This document shows, one piece after another, positions 7,173-15,867 of a stretch of 64,000 nucleotides of DNA. The notes beneath the pieces are model-generated. The model saw nothing but the letters and a program-made list of their open reading frames with translations, searched no databases and was not told the DNA's origin. A program made the position numbers and the translations under genes. The stretch covers positions 682,001 to 746,000 of the forward strand of contig NZ_CP084876.1 in the NCBI RefSeq assembly GCF_020525925.1, read 5' to 3'. Position 1 is the first letter of the stretch, and each line of letters begins with the position of its first letter. Origin of the DNA: Klebsiella quasipneumoniae subsp. quasipneumoniae. Lineage in GTDB: Bacteria > Pseudomonadota > Gammaproteobacteria > Enterobacterales > Enterobacteriaceae.

Positions 7173-7987
7173 TGGCCGGTAAAGCTGAACAGTTTATGGG
7201 ACTCTCCATTAAGACCCGGGCAAAGATGTACCGTGATCCCGCCATTAACGCCGGGACTCTGGGGCTGGTTGATGTTAAGCATGGATGGGCGGGCGGTGGG
7301 AAAAACCTTGCGTCAGGGGAAGAATTACAGAACCTGTGCTGGGTTGAAGACCCCGCGACTGTGGGATCGGTATCCCTGAATTATGATGCCGCGCACGGCG
7401 GTGTGATTTTTACCAGGGCCTCGCGTCAGTATTTCAGGATGCCAGCGGCATTTATCCCGACGGCCGCTATGCGGGATTACATGCATACGTTCTGGCTGAA
7501 AATTGATCCTGCCAATGCCGGTAATGAAGGGTTTGGCAACGCGATAATTGGCATCGCGGCAACCAGTTATGCCACGACGGTAAACAGGCTCCTACAGGTC
7601 TACCCGACCATTACCGAGGGAGTGGTAAAAGCACTGACAGTGAGTGTGCGTGGCATCAATTACAGCGTTATTGATCGCCTGGGGGCATTGACTGACGGTT
7701 CTCTGCATTGCCTGAGCGTACGTTATGTGGAGTCCGGGGACGGCACACAGCAAAAGGGGATGATATATCTCGATGGAGAACTGGTTTATGAGGGGGTCTT
7801 TGTAGCGAAGGTGCCTTACCCGTCATCCGCGATTACCTACAACGGTGTGGGATCTGATCGGGCGGATACCGGCGCTTTTGCCGGTCTGTTTTACCGGGCG
7901 CGAATGGATGACCTGACGATTTCCGGGAAAACTGTACAGGAAGTTATCGCTGACGAAATGGCCGCTGTGAATGGTCTGTTCAGCTGA
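7172..7987 (+). CDS. LamG/concanavalin-like phage tail-associated protein
   Basis: The 271-residue product begins MAGKAEQFMG at 7172; its ATG shares a base with the spike stop (TAATG). Its central and C-terminal parts (HTFWLKIDPANAG..., a DGSLHCLSVRYVESGDGTQQKGM region, IYLDGELVYEG and the closing MDDLTISGKTVQEV) read like a laminin-G/concanavalin A-type jelly roll, which binds carbohydrate. Tight coupling to the spike suggests the two proteins assemble together, perhaps as a second receptor-binding subunit. No close P2 core counterpart exists; function is inferred from fold and context. Confidence 0.6.
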   Translation: MAGKAEQFMGLSIKTRAKMYRDPAINAGTLGLVDVKHGWAGGGKNLASGEELQNLCWVEDPATVGSVSLNYDAAHGGVIFTRASRQYFRMPAAFIPTAAMRDYMHTFWLKIDPANAGNEGFGNAIIGIAATSYATTVNRLLQVYPTITEGVVKALTVSVRGINYSVIDRLGALTDGSLHCLSVRYVESGDGTQQKGMIYLDGELVYEGVFVAKVPYPSSAITYNGVGSDRADTGAFAGLFYRARMDDLTISGKTVQEVIADEMAAVNGLFS

Positions 7988-8056
7988 TATAAAAAGCAGC
8001 ATCGCCGGGCTGATCCGGCGTGCAGCATCGAAACAGAATTAATGACCGGGGGATGA

Positions 8057-9130
8057 ATGGCCGGACAATTTTACTCTGTGCTGACGGAGGCCGGGCGAAA
8101 TCGCCTTGCGGCCGCGGCAGTCACCGGAGAGCCGGTGAACTTTTCTCAAATGGGCGTCGGTGATGGCGGCGGGGAGAATCACACGCCTGATCCGGAATCG
8201 GGACTGGTTAATGAGCTATACCGAGCGCCAGTTAATCGCGTGGTCGTTGCGGATCAGGCTGCAAATGTAATCAGGGCAGAAATGATTATGTTGCCGCAGG
8301 TCGGTGGTTTCTGGTTAAGGGAGGCGGCGCTGTTTGATAACGAGGGAGTTTGTCTTGCCGTCGCCAGTCTGCCGCCATCCTATAAACCCTTACTCAAGGA
8401 AGGATCGGGCCGTTTGCAGGCGCTTAACATGTGGATATCGGTCAGCAGTACAGCCGATGTCCAGCTGATGACAGACCCGACGGTTGTTCTTGCTTCGGTT
8501 GATGAGGTAAACCGGGCGAAAAATGAGGCAAAGGATTATGCCGACAAGATTGCGGGCCAGCTGGATACGGATATACAGCAGGTGATTGCCGATGCGATAA
8601 CGGCGGCTAAGCGAGATTTCTGGGAAGATGATAACCCGGTTGGAACCACCCGCTTTTTTAACCAGAACCTCAATCCCAATGAGCGCTGGCCGTGGTCGCA
8701 ATGGGTGTACACCGGCGAAAACAAGACGATCCGCGTCGGAAAGGCTGATGGTTCGAATGTCGGGCAGATCGGTGGCAGCGATACCGTTACACTTCAGCAG
8801 GCCAACCTGCCCGCCGTTCAGATTGACGTGACCGGCGAAACCAGCGAACAGGAGCAGCAGGAGCTGACGACATCGGGCAACGGAAGGCACCGGCACAGGG
8901 CAGGGGATGGGGCGCCGGGGGATACCTGGCAGGATGCCACACACGGGACGGATAACCAGAAATATACGGGGTGGAACTATACCGACTATGCAGAAGACCA
9001 TCAGCATGGCGTCACGATCCCGCCGCACAAACACTCGACCAGCGGCAAAACAGCCAGCCTCGGTGAGGGCAAACCGTTCAGTGTGGTGGAATCCCACACG
9101 CTGCTGATGTGCTGGAGTCGTGTTGCCTGA
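8057..9130 (+). CDS. H: P2 gpH-type tail fibre protein, short form
   Basis: This 357-residue protein has the baseplate-binding N-terminal domain of gpH-type fibres (residues 1-150: AGRNRLAAA, MGVGDGGG, VGGFWLREAALFDNEG, LPPSYKPLLKEGSGR), a short helical linker, and a C-terminal tip rich in HxH motifs (RHRHR, HQHG, HKHS) ending SHTLLMCWSRVA. Histidine-rich tips of this type chelate metal in T4-like fibres. It lacks the long repeat shaft of P2 gpH and lies after two other receptor genes instead of next to I. A GGGGGA ribosome site precedes the ATG. No gpG/Tfa chaperone gene follows. Confidence 0.85.
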   Translation: MAGQFYSVLTEAGRNRLAAAAVTGEPVNFSQMGVGDGGGENHTPDPESGLVNELYRAPVNRVVVADQAANVIRAEMIMLPQVGGFWLREAALFDNEGVCLAVASLPPSYKPLLKEGSGRLQALNMWISVSSTADVQLMTDPTVVLASVDEVNRAKNEAKDYADKIAGQLDTDIQQVIADAITAAKRDFWEDDNPVGTTRFFNQNLNPNERWPWSQWVYTGENKTIRVGKADGSNVGQIGGSDTVTLQQANLPAVQIDVTGETSEQEQQELTTSGNGRHRHRAGDGAPGDTWQDATHGTDNQKYTGWNYTDYAEDHQHGVTIPPHKHSTSGKTASLGEGKPFSVVESHTLLMCWSRVA

Positions 9131-9150
9131 CCTGTGACGGTCATTCCTGT

Positions 9151-9211
9151 TGTTCTGTCCCTGTTACAGCGGGGATGACTCGTCACCCTTTCCACCACGA
9201 TTGAAAATAAT
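9151..9211 (+). promoter_or_regulatory. Ogr-dependent late promoter PF upstream of FI
   Basis: TGT (9151-9153) and ACA (9166-9168) separated by exactly 12 bases match the P2 late activator site TGT-N12-ACA. An AATAAT element at 9206-9211 would place the start near 9218, about 58 bases downstream of the site centre, which agrees with binding at about -55. It would drive FI through D. The activator Ogr is encoded at 15596-15814. Confidence 0.65.
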
Positions 9212-9239
9212 GCTCACCCTTAACCACGGAGTTAAACGG

Positions 9240-10421
9240 ATGAGCGATTTTCATCACGGCGTCCAGGTTGTCGAGATTAACGACGGCACCCGCGTCATTT
9301 CCACCGTATCAACGGCTATTATCGGCATGGTCTGCACGGCCAGCGATGCTGATGCTGCCACCTTCCCACTCAATAAGCCCGTACTGATTACCAGCGTGCA
9401 AAGCGCCATCGCCAAAGCGGGTACAAAAGGCACACTGGCCGCATCCCTCCAGGCGATTGCCGACCAGTCGAAGCCGGTAATTGTCGTTGTGCGCGTAGCC
9501 GAAGGTAGCGGCGATGATGCCGAAGCGCAGACTATCTCTAATATCATCGGCGGCACCGACGAAAACGGCAATTACACCGGGCTGAAAGCACTGCTCACGG
9601 CGGAGGCCGTCACCGGCGTTAAACCGCGCATCCTCGGTATTCCGGGGCTCGACTCCCTTGAGGTTGCAACTGCTCTCGCGCCGATTTGCCAGAAGCTGCG
9701 CGCCTTTGGCTATATCAGCGCATGGGATTGTAAGAACATTTCCGAGGCGATGCTCTATCGCGAGAATTTCAGCCAGCGTGAGCTGATGGTTATCTGGCCG
9801 GATTTTCTGGCATGGGATACCACGGCGAACGCGACCGAGACCGCCTGGGCGACCGCCCGCGCGCTGGGCCTGCGCGCCAAAATCGACCAGGACACCGGCT
9901 GGCACAAAACTCTGTCAAACGTTGGCGTGAATGGCGTCACTGGCATCAGCGCGTCGGTCTTCTGGGATTTGCAGGAATCCGGCACCGATGCCGACCTGCT
10001 TAACGAGGCTGGCGTCACCACGCTCATTCGTAAAGACGGTTTCCGCTTCTGGGGCAACCGCTGCTGCTCAGATGACCCGCTGTTCTTGTTCGAGAACTAC
10101 ACCCGCACCGCGCAGGTTATCGCTGACACAATGGCCGCTGGTCACATGTGGGCGGTCGACAAGCCGATCACTGCCACGCTGATTAAGGACATCGTTGCGG
10201 GTATCAATGCGAAATTCCGCGAGATGAAAACGGCGGGCTATATCGTCGATGCGACCTGCTGGTTTGATGAATCGGCCAACGACGCGGCGACCCTCAAAGC
10301 CGGGAAACTGTATATCGATTACGACTATACGCCGGTTCCCCCTCTCGAAAACCTGACGCTACGCCAGCGAATTACCGATAAATACCTGGCGAATCTGGTG
10401 TCATCGGTTAACAGCAATTAA
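9240..10421 (+). CDS. FI: Contractile tail sheath protein gpFI
   Basis: The 393-residue protein matches P2 gpFI throughout (MSDFHHGVQVVEINDGTR, TASDADAATFPLNKPVLI, ELMVIWPDFLAWDT, SNVGVNGVTGISASVFWDLQ, YDYTPVPPLENLTLRQRI). It polymerises around the tube and contracts on infection. The start at 9240 gives the exact family N-terminus; the in-frame upstream codons from 9150 overlap the promoter and lack family support. Confidence 0.97.
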   Translation: MSDFHHGVQVVEINDGTRVISTVSTAIIGMVCTASDADAATFPLNKPVLITSVQSAIAKAGTKGTLAASLQAIADQSKPVIVVVRVAEGSGDDAEAQTISNIIGGTDENGNYTGLKALLTAEAVTGVKPRILGIPGLDSLEVATALAPICQKLRAFGYISAWDCKNISEAMLYRENFSQRELMVIWPDFLAWDTTANATETAWATARALGLRAKIDQDTGWHKTLSNVGVNGVTGISASVFWDLQESGTDADLLNEAGVTTLIRKDGFRFWGNRCCSDDPLFLFENYTRTAQVIADTMAAGHMWAVDKPITATLIKDIVAGINAKFREMKTAGYIVDATCWFDESANDAATLKAGKLYIDYDYTPVPPLENLTLRQRITDKYLANLVSSVNSN

Positions 10422-10434
10422 GGAGCCCTGACCA

Positions 10435-10950
10435 ATGGCAATGCCGCGCAAGCTCAAATACCTGAATACGTTTCTGGATGGCGTCAGCTATCTCGGCGTT
10501 ATCGAGTCCGTCACCCTGCCAAAGCTGACCCGTAAGCTGGAAAATTACCGGGGCGGCGGGATGTCAGGCTCGGCCCCTGTCGATTTCGGCCTCGACGATG
10601 ACGCGCTGGCGATGGAAATTTCCCTCGGCGGCTTCCCTGATGATGCGATCTGGTCACTTTATGGTGCCGTCGGTACCGGGACGCTACTGCGCTATGCAGG
10701 CTCTTACCAGCGGGACGATACCGGCGAAACCGTGGCGGTGGAAGTTGAGACCCGTTTCAAGGTGAAGGAAGTCGATAACGGCGAGAGCAAACAGGGCGAG
10801 GATACCAGCAGCAAATTATCGCTGGTTTGCACGTACTACAAGCTGAGCATGAACGGTAAAGAGCTGGTAGAAATCGACGTCCTCAACATGATTGAGAAGG
10901 TGAACGGCGTCGACCGACTCGACCAGCACCGCCGCAATATCGGCCTGTAA
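10435..10950 (+). CDS. FII: Tail tube protein gpFII
   Basis: A 171-residue protein beginning MAMPRKLKYLNTFLDGVSYLG and ending GVDRLDQHRRNIGL, both diagnostic of P2 gpFII, with the central YRGGGMSGSAPVDFGLDDDAL. It forms the rigid inner tube through which DNA passes. It follows FI by 13 bases with an AAGGAG ribosome site, as expected for the FI-FII unit. Confidence 0.97.
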   Translation: MAMPRKLKYLNTFLDGVSYLGVIESVTLPKLTRKLENYRGGGMSGSAPVDFGLDDDALAMEISLGGFPDDAIWSLYGAVGTGTLLRYAGSYQRDDTGETVAVEVETRFKVKEVDNGESKQGEDTSSKLSLVCTYYKLSMNGKELVEIDVLNMIEKVNGVDRLDQHRRNIGL

Positions 10951-11010
10951 TTTTTCCCCGGCCAGCATGTCTGGCCGGTTAACCCGGAATCCGTAAATAG
11001 TGAGAAACTC

Positions 11011-11286
11011 ATGAGCAAAGAAAACATAGTCACCCTGGAAAACCCGATCAAACGCGGCGAGCAGGTCATCGAAAAAATCACCCTGATGAAACCCAACGCC
11101 GGAACCCTGCGCGGCGTTAGCCTGGCGGACGTCGCTCGCTCTGAAGTGGATGCCCTGATTAAAGTGCTGCCGCGTATGACCAGTCCGTCTCTTACCGAAT
11201 CGGATGTCGTCATGATGGATTTACCCGACCTGATGGCGCTGGCAACAAAGGTGATCGGTTTTTTGTCGCCGAATTTGGCGGATTAA
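11011..11286 (+). CDS. E: Tail assembly protein gpE (zero-frame product)
   Basis: The 91-residue protein (MSKENIVTLENPIKRGEQVIEKI... ending GFLSPNLAD) matches P2 gpE in length and sequence. It is the short partner of a programmed -1 frameshift pair; the two products chaperone the tape measure during tail assembly. The slippery heptamer lies 22 bases before its stop codon. Confidence 0.94.
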   Translation: MSKENIVTLENPIKRGEQVIEKITLMKPNAGTLRGVSLADVARSEVDALIKVLPRMTSPSLTESDVVMMDLPDLMALATKVIGFLSPNLAD

Positions 11287-11438
11287 ATTTCCCGAAAGAC
11301 ATGTCGGTCGATGACCTGATGGCGGATATCGCGGTGATTTTTCACTGGCCGCCATCAGAATTATATCCCATGAGCCTGACCGAGCTCACCACCTGGCGCG
11401 AAAAGGCGCTACAGCGAAGCGGAAACACGAATGAGTAA
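11011..11438 (+). CDS. E': gpE+E' frameshift fusion, made by -1 slippage
   Basis: Ribosomes slipping back one base at T TTT TTG (11259-11265) leave frame E and read on as VAEFGGLNFPKDMSVDDLM..., through IFHWPPSELYPMSLTELTTW and KALQRSGNTNE, to a TAA at 11436-11438. The fusion is 142 residues, the size reported for P2 E+E'. It corresponds to the gpG-gpGT system of lambda. The span given is the whole coding unit, not a continuous reading frame. Its 3' end overlaps T by 8 bases. Confidence 0.9.
11259..11265 (+). other. -1 programmed frameshift slippery site
   Basis: The heptamer TTTTTTG is in the T TTT TTG register relative to frame E, so both tRNAs can re-pair after slipping one base back. It is the same heptamer used by P2 at this position. 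Confidence 0.9.
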
Positions 11439-13872
11439 CGACGTTAAATTGCAGGTTTTACTCAAGGCTGTTGACCAGGCGACCCGCCCGTTTAAAACCA
11501 TCCAGACAGCGAGTAAAACGCTGTCTGGTGATATCCGGGACACTCAAAAATTACTGCGTGAGCTTAACGGTCAGGCATCCCGTATTGACGGATTTCGCAA
11601 GGCCAGCGCGCAACTCGCCGTTACCGGTCAGGAGCTGAAGAAAGCTAAACAGGAAGCCGCCGCGCTGGCGATCCAGTTCAAAAATACGGAGCAGCCTACC
11701 CGCGCACAGGCGCAGGCGATGGACGCTGCACGAAAAAGCGCCGCCGCGCTACAGCTTAAACACAACAGCTTACGGCAGGCTGTACAGCGCCAGCGGCAGG
11801 AACTCAGCCAGGCGGGAATTAATACCCGTACCTTGGCCGCGGATGAACGCCGGTTAAAAACCAACATTAGCGAAACGACAGCACAGCTCAATCGTCAGCG
11901 TGAAGCGCTGGCGCGGGTCAGCGCGCAACAGGCAAAGCTCAATGCGGTTAAGCAGAGATATCAGGCCGGTAAAGAGTTGGCCGGAAATGCGGCCGCAATG
12001 GGTGCCGCCGGTGTAGGTATGGCGACGACAGGCACGCTGGCCGGTGTTGCACTAATGAAACCGGGTTATGATTTTGCGCAGAAAAACTCCGAGTTACAGG
12101 CTGTACTCGGCGTGGCGAAAGACTCCGCAGAAATGACTGCGTTGCGAAAGCAGGCCCGACTGCTGGGCGACAATACTGCCGCCTCTGCCGATGATGCGGC
12201 CGGTGCTCAGATTATCATTGCGAAAGCAGGCGGAGACGCGGCAGCGATTCAGGCGGCGACGCCCGTCACACTTAATATGGCGCTTGCTAACCGTCGGACG
12301 ATGGAAGAGAACGCGCAGCTTTTGCTCGGTACCAAAAACGCTTTCCAGCTTTCAAATGACCGGGTAGCCCATATCGGCGATGTGCTTTCAGCAACGATGA
12401 ATAAATCAGCGGCCGATTTTCAGGGATTAAGCGACGCCTTAACCTATCTGGCACCAGTTGCCAAAGCTGCGGGAGTAAGCCTCGAAGAAGCCGCCGCCAT
12501 GACGGGTGTGCTTCATGATAACAATATCACGGGATCGATGGCCGGTACCGGGAGCAGCGCTGTCGTTAGCCGGTTACAGGCCCCAACAGGTAAGGCATGG
12601 GCGGCATTAAAAGAGCTGGGGGTTAAGACGGCAGACAGCAAGGGCAACATGCGGCCCGTATTTACCATTCTGAAAGAAATCCAAGCCAGTTTTAAAAAGA
12701 ATAAGCTCGGAACAAGTCAGACAGGCGAATACCTGAAAACGATATTCGGCGAGGAAGCGCTGAAATCGTCTAATGCCCTGTTAGACGCTGCGGCCAGCGG
12801 GAAACTCGATAAGCTGACAGTGGCATTTAAAGCCTCGGACGGCAAGACCGAGGAGCTGGTTAAAGTCATGCAGGATAACCTCGGTGGTGACTTCAAAGAG
12901 TTTCAGTCTGCGTATGAGGCTGTTGGCACCGACCTGTTTGACCAACAGGAATCCTCATTACGCAAACTGGTGCAGACTGCGACCGGCTACGTGCTCAAAC
13001 TTGATAAGTGGATCCAGCGAAATAAAGAGCTCGCGCAGACGCTTGGGATGATTACCGCCGTGGCGCTTGGTGTGGTGGGTATGATTGGGATCATTGGGCT
13101 GATTGCCTGGCCGGTTATAACAGGAGTTAATGCCATCATCGCCGCTGCGACGGTGCTCGGTACCGTATTTACAACGGTGGCCGGAGGCATCATTACCGCT
13201 ATTGGTGCGATTTCCTGGCCGGTTGTCGCTGTTGTGGCTGCGATTGTCGCCGGGGCATTGCTCATCCGTAAATATTGGGAGCCCATCAGCGCATTTTTCG
13301 GCGGAGTGATTGACGGGATGCGGGCCGCATTTGCGCCAGTAGCTGAGCTGTTTGCGCCGCTTAAACCGATGTTTGACTGGCTGGGCGGAAAACTGAAAGC
13401 CGCATGGGACTGGTTTAACAACCTGATTGCGCCGGTAAAATCATCGCAGGAAACCTTAAACAGTTTTCGTGATGCCGGTGTGTTGTTTGGTCAGCGCCTG
13501 GCTGACGCTCTTACGTTACCGCTTACAGCATTCAATAAGCTGCGCAGCGGTATTGATTGGGTGCTAGAGAAACTCGGCATTATCAACAAAGAGTCCATCA
13601 CGCTTGACCAGACTGCCGCAAAAGCGAACGCAGCCACACAGGGTAACTCTTATATTCCGGCAACCGGCACTTACGGTGGCTATCAGGCATATCAACCCGT
13701 CACCGCACCGGCGGGGCGTTCTTATATAGACCAAAGTAAAAACGAATATCACATCGACGTTCAGGGGGGCGGCAGCGGTACGCAGCTCGATCGCCAGTTA
13801 CAGGATGCGCTCGAAAAGTTTGAGCGTGAAAAACGCGCCCGCCAGCGTGCCAGCATGAACCACGACGGATAG
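11431..13872 (+). CDS. T: Tail tape measure protein gpT
   Basis: The 813-residue protein is close to the P2 gpT length and sets tail length. It has an N-terminal coiled-coil (about 1-180, Gln/Ala/Arg-rich), the conserved tape-measure core (QAVLGVAKDSAEMTALRKQARLLGDNTAASADDAAGAQ, then DFQGLSDALTYLAPVAKAAG, residues about 215-360), strong hydrophobic segments near 535-610 that insert in the host membrane during DNA entry, and a variable C-terminus. It starts inside the E' frame, so translation is coupled. Confidence 0.96.
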   Translation: MSNDVKLQVLLKAVDQATRPFKTIQTASKTLSGDIRDTQKLLRELNGQASRIDGFRKASAQLAVTGQELKKAKQEAAALAIQFKNTEQPTRAQAQAMDAARKSAAALQLKHNSLRQAVQRQRQELSQAGINTRTLAADERRLKTNISETTAQLNRQREALARVSAQQAKLNAVKQRYQAGKELAGNAAAMGAAGVGMATTGTLAGVALMKPGYDFAQKNSELQAVLGVAKDSAEMTALRKQARLLGDNTAASADDAAGAQIIIAKAGGDAAAIQAATPVTLNMALANRRTMEENAQLLLGTKNAFQLSNDRVAHIGDVLSATMNKSAADFQGLSDALTYLAPVAKAAGVSLEEAAAMTGVLHDNNITGSMAGTGSSAVVSRLQAPTGKAWAALKELGVKTADSKGNMRPVFTILKEIQASFKKNKLGTSQTGEYLKTIFGEEALKSSNALLDAAASGKLDKLTVAFKASDGKTEELVKVMQDNLGGDFKEFQSAYEAVGTDLFDQQESSLRKLVQTATGYVLKLDKWIQRNKELAQTLGMITAVALGVVGMIGIIGLIAWPVITGVNAIIAAATVLGTVFTTVAGGIITAIGAISWPVVAVVAAIVAGALLIRKYWEPISAFFGGVIDGMRAAFAPVAELFAPLKPMFDWLGGKLKAAWDWFNNLIAPVKSSQETLNSFRDAGVLFGQRLADALTLPLTAFNKLRSGIDWVLEKLGIINKESITLDQTAAKANAATQGNSYIPATGTYGGYQAYQPVTAPAGRSYIDQSKNEYHIDVQGGGSGTQLDRQLQDALEKFEREKRARQRASMNHDG

Positions 13873-13885
13873 GAGGTGACAAAAA

Positions 13886-14365
13886 ATGATGCTCGCACTC
13901 GGTATGTTTGTTTTTATGCGTCAGACATTGCCACACCAGACGATGCAACGCGACGCCGAATATCGGTGGCCGTCAAACTCCCGCGTTGGTAAGCGGGACT
14001 CTTTCCAGTATCTGGGGCCGGGGGATGAAAAAATTACCCTGGCCGGTGTGCTTTACCCGGAGCTCACCGGCGGAAAGTTGACGATGACGGCCATTCGTTT
14101 AATGGCTGACGAGGGGCGCGCCTGGCCGTTACTGGATGGCACTGGCACGATTTACGGTATGTACGTCATCAATAATATCAGCGAGACGGGAAGCCTGTTT
14201 TTTGCTGACGGAACGGCGAGAAAAATTGATTTTACGCTGACGCTTACCCGCGTGGATGAATCTCTCGCTGCGCTGTATGGTGATATTGGTGAACAGGCCA
14301 AATCACTTATTGGAAAGGCGGGTAATATGGCCTCGTCAGTGGCTGGCATGGTGGGGATTAGCTGA
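13886..14365 (+). CDS. U: Tail protein gpU
   Basis: A 159-residue protein matching P2 gpU (MMLALGMFVFMRQTLPHQT, WPSNSRVGKRDSFQYLGPG, GRAWPLLDGTGTIYGMYVI, KIDFTLTLTRVDESLAALYGDIG). It is a baseplate/tail assembly component encoded with D. An AGGAGGTGA ribosome site lies 7 bases upstream. The stop shares a base with the D start. Confidence 0.95.
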   Translation: MMLALGMFVFMRQTLPHQTMQRDAEYRWPSNSRVGKRDSFQYLGPGDEKITLAGVLYPELTGGKLTMTAIRLMADEGRAWPLLDGTGTIYGMYVINNISETGSLFFADGTARKIDFTLTLTRVDESLAALYGDIGEQAKSLIGKAGNMASSVAGMVGIS

Positions 14366-15528
14366 TGCTGGATATGCTGAATTTGAATGCGGGTGGCGTA
14401 CTGACGCCCGATTTTATGCTGATGCTCGACAGCAAAGATATTACCGGCAACATCAGTAATCGGTTGATGAGTCTGACCATGACAGACAATCGCGGATTCG
14501 AGGCCGACCAGCTCGACATTGAGCTTGATGATGCTGACGGGCTGGTCGAGCTTCCGTTACGTGGTGCGGTACTGACGCTTTACCTCGGGTGGAAAGGCTT
14601 TGCGTTGATTGGTAAGGGAAGTTTTACCGTCGATGAGGTTGAACATCACGGCGCGCCAGATACGGTGACAATCCGCGCCCGTAGCGCCGATTTTCGGGGG
14701 ACGCTTAACTCACGTCGGGAAGAGTCCTGGCATGACAAGACGCTCGGCGAGATCGTGGCAGCGATAGCGACACGTAACAAACTGACGGCGAGCGTTATAC
14801 CGGAGCTGGCCGGAATAAAAATTCCGCATATCGACCAGTCACAGGAATCAGATGCCAAATTTTTAACACGGCTCGCCGAGCGAAACGGCGGTGAGGTTTC
14901 GGTAAAAGCGGGAAAGTTGCTTTTTCTGAAAGCCGGGCGTGGGTTAACAGCCAGTGGAAAGGCTATTCCACAAGTCACTATCACCCGCAGCGATGGCGAC
15001 AGGCATCAGTTTTCGATTGCCGACCGTGGGGCATATACCGGTGTCACGGCAAAATGGTTACACACCAAAGACCCGAAACCACAAAAGCAAAAGGTGACGT
15101 TAAAGCGGAAACCGAAAGAGCAACATTTACGTGCACTACAGCACCCAAAAGCCAAACCGGTAACGAAGAAAAAAGCGGTGAAGACGCCGGAAGCCAGGGA
15201 AGGTGAATACATGGTCGGCGAGGATGACAACGTGTTCGCCCTGACGACAATTTTTTCAACCAAAGCGCAGGCGATGCGAGCTGCCCAGGCAAAATGGGAC
15301 AAACTGCAACGTGGTGTTGCTGAGTTTTCTATCAGGCTGGCGACAGGGCGCGCCGATCTCTACCCGGAGACACCCGTGCAGGTTTCGGGCTTTAAGCGCG
15401 TCATAGACGATCAATCATGGACAATCACGAAGGTTATGCACTCTCTGAATAATAGCGGCTTTACGACGAGTCTAGAGCTTGAGGTTAGATTGTTGGATGT
15501 AGAGTACGGGACTGAAGGGGAAGAATAA
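14365..15528 (+). CDS. D: Baseplate hub protein gpD
   Basis: The 387-residue protein equals P2 gpD in length. It has the hub-family N-terminus (LTPDFMLMLDSKDITGNISNRLMSLTMTDNRG), the DQLDIELDD and GKGSFTVDEVEHHG segments, ESDAKFLTRLAERNGG typical of the gp27-like fold, and a Lys/Pro-rich basic linker near residues 235-275. It forms the platform on which spike V sits. It is the last structural gene before ogr. Confidence 0.96.
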   Translation: MLDMLNLNAGGVLTPDFMLMLDSKDITGNISNRLMSLTMTDNRGFEADQLDIELDDADGLVELPLRGAVLTLYLGWKGFALIGKGSFTVDEVEHHGAPDTVTIRARSADFRGTLNSRREESWHDKTLGEIVAAIATRNKLTASVIPELAGIKIPHIDQSQESDAKFLTRLAERNGGEVSVKAGKLLFLKAGRGLTASGKAIPQVTITRSDGDRHQFSIADRGAYTGVTAKWLHTKDPKPQKQKVTLKRKPKEQHLRALQHPKAKPVTKKKAVKTPEAREGEYMVGEDDNVFALTTIFSTKAQAMRAAQAKWDKLQRGVAEFSIRLATGRADLYPETPVQVSGFKRVIDDQSWTITKVMHSLNNSGFTTSLELEVRLLDVEYGTEGEE

Positions 15529-15562
15529 AGCTATTCTCAAATAGTGAAAAAATGAGTATCAT

Positions 15563-15583
15563 AAATTCACTTTATGTGAATTT
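15563..15583. promoter_or_regulatory. 8-bp inverted repeat just upstream of ogr
   Basis: AAATTCAC (15563-15570) and GTGAATTT (15576-15583) form a perfect inverted repeat with a 5-base spacer between D and ogr. It could be an operator for ogr or a weak hairpin ending D transcripts. Its role is not determined by sequence. Confidence 0.4.
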
Positions 15584-15595
15584 TTGGGGTGTGAA

Positions 15596-15814
15596 ATGTT
15601 CCATTGTCCAAAATGCCAGCACGCGGCACATGCGCGCACCAGTCGCTATCTAAGTGAGAATACCAAAGAGCGTTACCACCAATGTACTAACATAAATTGC
15701 AGTTGTACGTTCGTAACGATGGAATCGGTGGAACGTTTTATTGTTACGCCAGGAACGATAATCCCGGCCCCGCCTCATCCGACAGTTGGTGGTCAGCGCC
15801 CGCTATGGCTCTGA
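15596..15814 (+). CDS. ogr: Late gene transcriptional activator Ogr (Ogr/Delta family)
   Basis: This 72-residue protein begins MFHCPKCQHAAHARTSRYLS and carries the zinc-binding cysteines C4, C7, C30 and C35 of the Ogr/Delta family. Ogr binds TGT-N12-ACA sites upstream of P2 late promoters and contacts the RNA polymerase alpha subunit; such a site lies before FI. The start at 15596 gives the family N-terminus. The C-terminal PPHPTVGGQRPLWL resembles the P2 tail. It is the last prophage gene before the attachment site. Confidence 0.95.
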   Translation: MFHCPKCQHAAHARTSRYLSENTKERYHQCTNINCSCTFVTMESVERFIVTPGTIIPAPPHPTVGGQRPLWL

Positions 15815-15831
15815 AAAAATTTCATAAAATG

Positions 15832-15853
15832 CCCGCCGCGAGCGGGTTTTTTT
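15832..15853 (+). terminator. Rho-independent terminator after ogr
   Basis: CCCGC (15832-15836) and GCGGG (15842-15846) flank a 5-base loop and are followed by a run of T from 15847. It ends the ogr/late transcript and insulates the host tRNA side. Confidence 0.85.
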
Positions 15854-15867
15854 ATGTGATCTGAAAA

